A stretch of 12,205 nt of DNA, taken from NCBI GenBank assembly GCA_964009845.1, contig CAXGIQ010000035.1, positions 1 through 12,205 on the forward strand. The letters are read 5' to 3'. Of this stretch, positions 6,598 through 12,205 are shown one piece after another (within the stretch, counting starts at the first letter, position 1; the number at the start of each line of letters is the position of its first letter). The DNA comes from UBA7312 sp002715345. GTDB taxonomy: Bacteria > Bacteroidota > Bacteroidia > Flavobacteriales > UBA7312. The notes under the pieces were generated by a model. It was not told where the DNA came from. It was given only the letters and a program-made list of their open reading frames with translations, and did no database searches. The translations under genes and the position numbers were made by a program.

Positions 6598-9405
6598 TTA
6601 CTTTAATTTAAGTTCTTGTACTTTACCAAACTTTGCTAGTTTATTTTTTAATGAGTACTTATTTCCTACTACAACTACAACGAAGTTATCTTTATTAATA
6701 TTATTTCTAGCTATTTCATTAATATCTTCAACCGTTAAGCCCTCAAGTATTTCTTTTTGTTTTGCAGTGTAATTTTTATCTAAATTATACCTTTGAATCC
6801 TACTCAAAAAACTTGCTTTTTGTCGGGGTGTCTCATATCTAAGAGCATCAGAATTTGATATAGAGTTTTTTGTAAAAGCAAGCTCCTCGCGCTTAATTCC
6901 GTTAGTTACATAATTTTCTAGTTCAAATATTATTTCTGTTAAAGCACTATCCGTAACTTCAGATTCAACTGATGTTGATAAATAAAAATATCCATCATTT
7001 TCATTTCCAAAGAATCTAGAGTTAATTCCATATGTGTATCCTTTTTCTTCTCTTAAATTTAGATTAAGCCTACTGTTAAAAGATCCGCCAAAAGAATAGT
7101 TCATTACAATAGATTTAAAAAAGTCACCATCGACATCAAACTTTGGCCCATGGTGACCTAACATAATTACTGATTGAGGACCTGGTTTATGTACTAAAAA
7201 AATATTTCTTCCTTGAATTAATTCTCTTTGAATATTTTTATTAATGGTGATTTCATTTTTTTGCCAATCATTTAAAAATGACAATTTTGGAATAATTTCT
7301 TTTTCATTAATATCTCCAACAATTACGATACTAGCAAGATTTGAGTTGTATTGTTTGTCATAAAAATCCTGAACATCTGAAATTTTTAGTTTATCGATAC
7401 TTTTAACTGTTTCGGTAACACCTTGAATAGATTTTCCATATAACTTTTCTTTAAATGCAGTGTTTGCTAAGTAGTTGCCAGATTTCTTGTCATTATTTTT
7501 TGATTCTCTAAAAGCTTTTTTAACTCTTTTAAAATCGTCTGCTCTAAACCCAGGCCTAAATAATTTTTCTTCAAGAATGTTTAATGTTTTATCTATATTT
7601 TCAACTAAAGATGAAACAAAAATTGTTGAAGTATTATCGCTGCTATTAAAAGATATTTCACTTCCTAACTCATCAAGCTTTAAACTAATTTCTTCAGTAG
7701 TAAAATTCTCGGTACCCTCTTCAAGCATCATAGAGGTTAATTGTGGTAAACCAACTTTTTTTATATCATCCTGAATTAATAAATCTCCACCCTCAAGTGT
7801 TATTAATATTGTAACTTTTGGAACTTCTGAAGTTTTAGTACCAATAAATGGTATGCCATCACTAGTTTCAGACACTAAAGGCTTTATATTTCCTTTATAA
7901 AACGTTGGTATTTGAACAGGTTTAGCATTTGAAGTCACTGGTCTAGAAGATCTGTCAAATTTATCATTTGGTCTTTTATATGCTAAGTTATCATACTGTT
8001 TATCCTTTTTAAAAGTAACAAATGCATTTGGGTTAATACTCTGTACAGAGTCATTAGAACCAAAAGGAAGGGGAGCATAATCAATTATAGCAGCCTTTTT
8101 GTTTTTAATATATTTATGATAAACCTTAATAACATCTTCTTTTTTGACATTATTATATCTGTCTAATGATTTTTGAAAATTATATGGCTCATCTAATAAA
8201 TATGCCCATCTTGATAGTCTAGATGATTTACCTTGAACACTTGATAAACCTTCAATAATTTGAGAATGCATTTTTACTTTAAATCGCTCAATAGCTTCAT
8301 CAGTTATTCGTGATTCAAAATCATTTAATAATTTAAAAACTTCTTCTTCAACTTCAGCAAAAGTAAAATCGGGATACGACATAACATTTATCATAAACTC
8401 TCCAGCTAATTCAGAAGCTGGATGCGAGACATAGGCTTGCACTGCTTTTTCAGTTTTTACAAACTCTTGATAAATAGATGAGTTATTTCCATCTCCCATT
8501 ATGTCTGCCAATGCATCAAGTGCTGGTTCATCTTTGTGGAATGCAGGCACTGTAGGAAATGTAAACATAGCCCATGGAAAATATATATTATCCTGAAAAA
8601 CTTTGTATTTATGTTGAGGTAAATTTACTCTTGGAACTCTTAGCTTTCTAACATCTACACCTCTATCTATTGTTCCAAAATATTTATTAGCTAAATCAAT
8701 TACATTTAATGTGTTAACATCGCCAGAAACAACTAAATAAGCATTATTTGGACCATACCATCTAAGACAAAAATCTTTTAAATCCTGCATAGTTGCTCTA
8801 TCTAAATCCTCAATGTAACCGATAATTGGCCAACTATAGGGATGACCATTGGGATATAATGTTTGATTTTTAACTTCCATTAATAATCCATAAGGATTTT
8901 TTTGAAATTGAAGTTTTTCGTTTTTAACAACATCTCTTTGGTTTTCAAATTTTTCTTCAGTCATTTCATTTAACAAAAAACCCATTCTGTCTGACTCAAG
9001 CCACAAAGCAGTTTCCAATTGATTACTTGGTAATGTTTGGAAATAATTTGTTCTATCAGTACTAGTTGTCCCATTCATTCTTCCACCAGCTTCAGAAATA
9101 ATTTTGAAATGCTCTTCCTCCGCTACATTTTCTGATCCTTGAAACATCATATGTTCAAAAAAGTGAGCAAAACCAGTCATACCAATTTGTTCTCTGTTAG
9201 AACCCACATGATAAGTTAGCTCTACATGTACGATAGGATCTGAATGATCTTCATGTACAATAATTGTCAGTCCATTGTCCAGCTCCCATATTTCGTAAGC
9301 GATATCAATACTTCCTTCAGCAGGAACTATCTTTTCTACTAACGTTTGAGCTTGAATTGTTGCAGCAATAAAAAATGAGGCTGCTAAGAATAATACCTTC
9401 TTCAT
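6598..9405 (-). CDS. Exported M16-family (pitrilysin/insulinase-type) zinc metallopeptidase, two-domain
   Basis: A 935-residue protein with a Sec signal peptide (MKKVLFLAAS start, cut near IQAQ20), placed in the periplasm or outer-membrane side. The N-terminal M16 half carries the inverted zinc motif HFFEH (81-85: His81 and His85 bind zinc, Glu84 is the catalytic base). Glu163 in the segment DVVKNE is the likely third ligand, and the substrate-strand motif NGTTSTDRTNY is at 111-121. The second, proteolytically inactive half (from about 500) keeps the substrate-binding Arg/Tyr motif LREEKGYTYG (784-793). Both halves in one chain, as here, is a common Bacteroidota layout; members degrade peptides. 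It has its own promoter just after the gyrA terminator and is followed at 6 bases by the TPR gene. The region 6598 to about 8900 is more AT-rich than both flanking genes and than its own 5' end. Confidence 0.92.
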   Translation of the reverse strand: MKKVLFLAASFFIAATIQAQTLVEKIVPAEGSIDIAYEIWELDNGLTIIVHEDHSDPIVHVELTYHVGSNREQIGMTGFAHFFEHMMFQGSENVAEEEHFKIISEAGGRMNGTTSTDRTNYFQTLPSNQLETALWLESDRMGFLLNEMTEEKFENQRDVVKNEKLQFQKNPYGLLMEVKNQTLYPNGHPYSWPIIGYIEDLDRATMQDLKDFCLRWYGPNNAYLVVSGDVNTLNVIDLANKYFGTIDRGVDVRKLRVPRVNLPQHKYKVFQDNIYFPWAMFTFPTVPAFHKDEPALDALADIMGDGNNSSIYQEFVKTEKAVQAYVSHPASELAGEFMINVMSYPDFTFAEVEEEVFKLLNDFESRITDEAIERFKVKMHSQIIEGLSSVQGKSSRLSRWAYLLDEPYNFQKSLDRYNNVKKEDVIKVYHKYIKNKKAAIIDYAPLPFGSNDSVQSINPNAFVTFKKDKQYDNLAYKRPNDKFDRSSRPVTSNAKPVQIPTFYKGNIKPLVSETSDGIPFIGTKTSEVPKVTILITLEGGDLLIQDDIKKVGLPQLTSMMLEEGTENFTTEEISLKLDELGSEISFNSSDNTSTIFVSSLVENIDKTLNILEEKLFRPGFRADDFKRVKKAFRESKNNDKKSGNYLANTAFKEKLYGKSIQGVTETVKSIDKLKISDVQDFYDKQYNSNLASIVIVGDINEKEIIPKLSFLNDWQKNEITINKNIQRELIQGRNIFLVHKPGPQSVIMLGHHGPKFDVDGDFFKSIVMNYSFGGSFNSRLNLNLREEKGYTYGINSRFFGNENDGYFYLSTSVESEVTDSALTEIIFELENYVTNGIKREELAFTKNSISNSDALRYETPRQKASFLSRIQRYNLDKNYTAKQKEILEGLTVEDINEIARNNINKDNFVVVVVGNKYSLKNKLAKFGKVQELKLK

Positions 9406-9430
9406 TAAATATAATTTTTTAGAATGAGTG

Positions 9431-9438
9431 CAAATATA
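9431..9438 (-). promoter_or_regulatory. Bacteroidota -7 promoter element for the M16-TPR operon
   Basis: Read on the - strand this is TATATTTG, a full match to TAnnTTTG, lying 26 bases before the M16 ATG at 9405. That distance is almost the same as for the helicase promoter. No TTG -33 element is visible because the upstream bases are taken up by the gyrA terminator hairpin. The leader before the ATG is A-rich with no Shine-Dalgarno sequence. Confidence 0.65.
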
Positions 9439-9441
9439 ATA

Positions 9442-9470
9442 AAAAGGGCACTAGATTTAAGTGCCCTTTT
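9442..9470 (-). terminator. Rho-independent terminator of gyrA
   Basis: A perfect 11-bp stem (AAAAGGGCACT at 9442-9452, AGTGCCCTTTT at 9460-9470) with a 7-base loop. On the - strand the 3' arm ends in TTTTTATTATATTTG, providing a U-tract. It starts 22 bases after the gyrA stop codon and ends a few bases before the -7 element of the next gene. Confidence 0.9.
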
Positions 9471-9477
9471 CAATTGT

Positions 9478-9490
9478 CTCACCAGGTGAG
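9478..9490. repeat. 13-bp palindrome directly after gyrA
   Basis: CTCACC-A-GGTGAG is a perfect inverted repeat of 6 bp around a single base. It lies one base after the gyrA stop codon and 7 bases from the terminator stem. It could be a dimeric regulator site near the M16 promoter or a small 3'-UTR hairpin; no function can be assigned. Confidence 0.5.
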
Positions 9491-9491
9491 A

Positions 9492-12023
9492 TTATTCTTC
9501 AAAATTATCTGTCTCAGAAGTTTCTGTAAACTCTGTTGTTGGATTCGCTTCAGTGTTTTCCACTTCTTCCACCTCTTCTTCATCTGTTGCTGCGGGGACT
9601 TTTGCTACTGAAGCAATAGAATCTCCTTCTCTCAATTTGATGATTCTTACTCCTTGTGTTGCTCTTCCCATTTCACGCAACTCAGCAACAGAAATACGAA
9701 TAGTGATTCCTGATTTATTAACAACCATCAAGTCATTTTCGTCTGTTACATTTTTCAAGGCTATCAATTCGCCTGTTTTATCTGTAACATTGATTGTTTT
9801 AACTCCTTTTCCTCCTCTATTGGTGATTCGGTAATCTTCAATACTTGAGCGTTTTCCGTAACCGTTCTCGGAAACAACCAACACGCTTGATTCTAAATCA
9901 TCTACGCAAATCATTCCAACTACCTCATCTTTATCATGTGCTAAAGTCACTCCTCTAACACCTGATGCAGTTCTTCCCATTGGGCGTACTTTTTCTTCCT
10001 CAAATCGGATGGCTTTTCCAGAGCGAACAGCTAACATGATTTGAGAATTTCCAGTGGTTAATTTAGCTTCTAATAGCTGATCTCCTTCTCTAATTGTAAT
10101 TGCATTGATACCATTCTGTCTTGGACGAGAATAAGACTCTAAGGAAGTCTTTTTTACCTGCCCTTTCTTAGTACACATTACTACAAAATGATTTGTAATG
10201 TATTCTTCATCTTTCAAGTCTTTTGTATTGATGAACGCCATTACCTTATCATCAGAAGGAATGTTAATCATGTTTTGGATAGCTCTTCCTTTAGAGGCTT
10301 TTGCTCCTTCTGGAATTTCAAATACACGCAACCAGAAACATCTACCTTGCTCTGTAAAGAACAACATGTAATCATGGTTTCTAGCTACGAAAATATCCTC
10401 TAGGAAATCTTCATCACGCGTAGTTGCTCCTCTAGAACCAACCCCTCCTCTACCTTGAGATTTATATTCGGTAAGCTTGGTACGCTTAATATATCCTAAG
10501 TGAGAAATAGTAATAGCCACTTCTTCATCCGGAATTATATCTTCAATACGGAAGTCTCCTCCAGCGTATTCTATTTCAGAGCGCCTTTCATCACCAAATT
10601 TTTCTTTTACCTCTAAAAGCTCATCCTTGATGATGCCCATACGCATATTTTCATTTTCTAGGATAGACTTTAAATGCGCAATCGTCTTCATCAATTCAGC
10701 ATGTTCTTCCTTGATCCTATCTCTCTCAAGACCTGTTAGTTTCTGTAATCTTAAATCTAGAATTGCTCTTGCTTGAACTTCGCTAAGTTTGAAGTTTTCT
10801 ATCAAGCCGTTTCGTGCGTCTTCTGGCGTTCTAGATCCTCTAATAAGCGCAATAACAGCATCCAAATTATCAAGTGCAATCAACAATCCTTCTAAGATAT
10901 GTGCACGCTTTTCTGCTTGCTCTAACTCGTATTGCGTTCTGCGAACCACTACTTCATGTCTATGATCTACATAATAAGCAATCAGTTGTTTCAAGTTTAA
11001 CTGCTGTGGTCTTCCTTTTACAAGAGCAATGTTGTTTACACTAAATGAAGATTGTAACTGTGTGTACTTGAATAACTTGTTTAGAACAATATTAGGAATA
11101 GCATCACGCTTTAATTCGTAAACGATACGCATACCATTTCTATCCGATTCATCACGGATATCATGAATACCTTCCAATTTTTTAGCATTGATTAAGTCAG
11201 CCGTTTTCTTAATCATATCGGCTTTATTAACCATATAAGGAATTTCAGAAACGATAATAGCTTCTCTATTTCCAACCTCTTCAAAACTAGTTTTAGCGCG
11301 CATCACAACCTTTCCTCTTCCAGTCTCAAAAGCGTCTCTAACACCTTCATATCCATAGATAATACCTCCAGTTGGGAAATCAGGAGCTTTAACATATTGC
11401 ATTAAACCAGCGACATCAATCTCTCTATTTTCAATATAGGCTACCGTAGCATCAACTACTTCAGAAAGATTGTGAGGCGCCATATTGGTTGCCATACCTA
11501 CCGCAATACCAGAGGTTCCATTACATAAAAGATTAGGAATACGAGCTGGCAAAACTGTTGGTTCCTTAATGGTGTCATCAAAGTTTAATTGATGATCAAC
11601 AGTGTTTTTGTCAATGTCAGAAAGCATTGATTCTGCAATCTTTCTTAAGCGAGCCTCTGTATAACGCATTGCTGCAGGACTGTCTCCATCAATAGAACCG
11701 AAGTTACCTTGTCCATCTACGAGCATATAGCGTAAAGACCATTCTTGAGCCATGCGTACCATAGTGTCGTAAACAGAAGAATCTCCGTGTGGGTGGAATT
11801 TACCTAACACCTCACCTACAATACGAGCAGATTTCTTGTATGGTTTGTTCGACAAAACGCCTAACTCATGCATACCATAAAGCACTCTTCTATGAACAGG
11901 TTTTAATCCATCTCTAACATCTGGTAAAGCACGCGAAACAATCACCGACATAGAATAGTCGATGTATTTCGATTTCATTTCCTCTTCAATGTTGATAGGA
12001 ATTATCTTTTCTCCTTCAGCCAT
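9492..12023 (-). CDS. gyrA: DNA gyrase subunit A
   Basis: An 843-residue type IIA topoisomerase subunit that, with GyrB, introduces negative supercoils. The catalytic tyrosine is Tyr121 in AAMRYTE, preceded by Arg120. The quinolone-determining stretch HPHGDSSVYD (77-86) has Ser82 and Asp86 at the positions of E. coli Ser83 and Asp87, so it is wild type there. The breakage-reunion domain runs to about 490 and the pinwheel C-terminal domain from about 497 to 805. The GyrA-box position reads QGRGGVG (523-529) instead of the canonical QRRGGKG; a second box-like TNRGGKG occurs at 734-740. The protein ends in an acidic tail (about 813-843). The GyrA box position and total length favour GyrA over ParC. 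The ATG is preceded by AAAGGAAG, a close-spaced Shine-Dalgarno-like sequence that is unusual in this window. A strong terminator follows. Confidence 0.96.
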   Translation of the reverse strand: MAEGEKIIPINIEEEMKSKYIDYSMSVIVSRALPDVRDGLKPVHRRVLYGMHELGVLSNKPYKKSARIVGEVLGKFHPHGDSSVYDTMVRMAQEWSLRYMLVDGQGNFGSIDGDSPAAMRYTEARLRKIAESMLSDIDKNTVDHQLNFDDTIKEPTVLPARIPNLLCNGTSGIAVGMATNMAPHNLSEVVDATVAYIENREIDVAGLMQYVKAPDFPTGGIIYGYEGVRDAFETGRGKVVMRAKTSFEEVGNREAIIVSEIPYMVNKADMIKKTADLINAKKLEGIHDIRDESDRNGMRIVYELKRDAIPNIVLNKLFKYTQLQSSFSVNNIALVKGRPQQLNLKQLIAYYVDHRHEVVVRRTQYELEQAEKRAHILEGLLIALDNLDAVIALIRGSRTPEDARNGLIENFKLSEVQARAILDLRLQKLTGLERDRIKEEHAELMKTIAHLKSILENENMRMGIIKDELLEVKEKFGDERRSEIEYAGGDFRIEDIIPDEEVAITISHLGYIKRTKLTEYKSQGRGGVGSRGATTRDEDFLEDIFVARNHDYMLFFTEQGRCFWLRVFEIPEGAKASKGRAIQNMINIPSDDKVMAFINTKDLKDEEYITNHFVVMCTKKGQVKKTSLESYSRPRQNGINAITIREGDQLLEAKLTTGNSQIMLAVRSGKAIRFEEEKVRPMGRTASGVRGVTLAHDKDEVVGMICVDDLESSVLVVSENGYGKRSSIEDYRITNRGGKGVKTINVTDKTGELIALKNVTDENDLMVVNKSGITIRISVAELREMGRATQGVRIIKLREGDSIASVAKVPAATDEEEVEEVENTEANPTTEFTETSETDNFEE

Positions 12024-12205
12024 CTTCCTTTATAAATTTGATTGTTTTTAATCTGATTTTTAATAACTCAACGAATTTAGAAATTCACACCTTGCAAACA
12101 AGCTTGAAGCAGCAATAATTATTAACAAAATTTGTTGATAAATGAACAGGAAAAACGAAGAAAAAACACACTTCTTATTGCTACTTTGCTAGCGGAGTTA
12201 TAAAT
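12024..12205. other. gyrA upstream region, no gene seen
   Basis: This 182-base AT-rich stretch is the leader and promoter region of gyrA, up to the window edge. No good minus-strand TAnnTTTG is found; the closest is TAAATTCG with one mismatch. Small inverted repeats are present: GAATTT-AG-AAATTC (12073-12086) and AACAAA-A-TTTGTT (12124-12136). The latter is flanked by two outward copies resembling DnaA boxes with one mismatch each: TTATTAACA (12119-12127) and TTATCAACA on the - strand (12133-12141). On the + strand TAAATTTG (12033-12040) matches the -7 consensus but points back into gyrA. A 16-codon frame at 12142-12192 is too short to call. Confidence 0.5.

Noticed and set aside
9492..12023. 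Quinolone-resistance change in GyrA
   Set aside because: The key positions corresponding to E. coli 83 and 87 are Ser82 and Asp86, the susceptible residues; the nearby Ser83 (Ala in E. coli) is not a resistance change.
12033..12040. Plus-strand TAAATTTG as a promoter
   Set aside because: It matches the -7 consensus, but no plus-strand gene follows within the window that it could serve and no -33 element is seen.
12142..12192. Small + strand frame MNRKNEEKTHFLLLLC
   Set aside because: Only 16 codons, no good promoter or ribosome-binding site at the right spacing, and not supported by any family resemblance.

Overview
The window looks like ordinary chromosomal DNA from a member of the Bacteroidota, probably a Flavobacteriales-type marine or aquatic lineage; the genus cannot be read from the sequence. 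The reasons are AT-rich base composition, A-rich leaders with little Shine-Dalgarno sequence, -7 promoter elements of the Bacteroidota type TAnnTTTG (TAATTTTG before the helicase, TATATTTG before the M16 peptidase), and protein features typical of that phylum in GyrA and the M16 peptidase. I see no tRNA, rRNA, CRISPR array, phage gene or insertion sequence.

Left half (1-5325, + strand). The tail of an unrecognised gene ends at 74 and is followed by a strong GNRA-loop terminator. A promoter then drives a DEAD-box RNA helicase of the DeaD/CsdA type (206-1861). Next comes a broken copy of typA/bipA (1883-2196): the first ~46 residues of the GTPase are joined to its last ~57 residues, with nearly everything between them missing and an additional one-base frameshift. 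A YhiN/HI0933 flavoprotein (probable rRNA dihydrouridine synthase, 2255-3451) follows and overlaps by 4 bp an ABC-F translation ATPase of the Uup type (3448-5325). All four families act on the large ribosomal subunit or on translation, so this is a ribosome-assembly neighbourhood in which one member has been destroyed.

Middle (5326-5430). This short convergent intergenic region holds two inverted repeats that can terminate transcription from both sides.

Right half (5431-12023, - strand). Read in transcription order, gyrA (12023-9492) ends at a terminator. A new promoter starts within a few bases of that terminator and reads an exported two-domain M16 zinc peptidase (9405-6598). Six bases downstream lies an exported TPR protein (6591-5431), probably in the same operon. 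Most of the M16 gene is clearly more AT-rich than its neighbours, which hints at a different history. The last 182 bp (12024-12205) are the gyrA upstream region, with small palindromes but no gene that I can support.

I found no new multi-gene system. The best lead is the typA remnant and what it implies for the ribosome-biogenesis genes around it.
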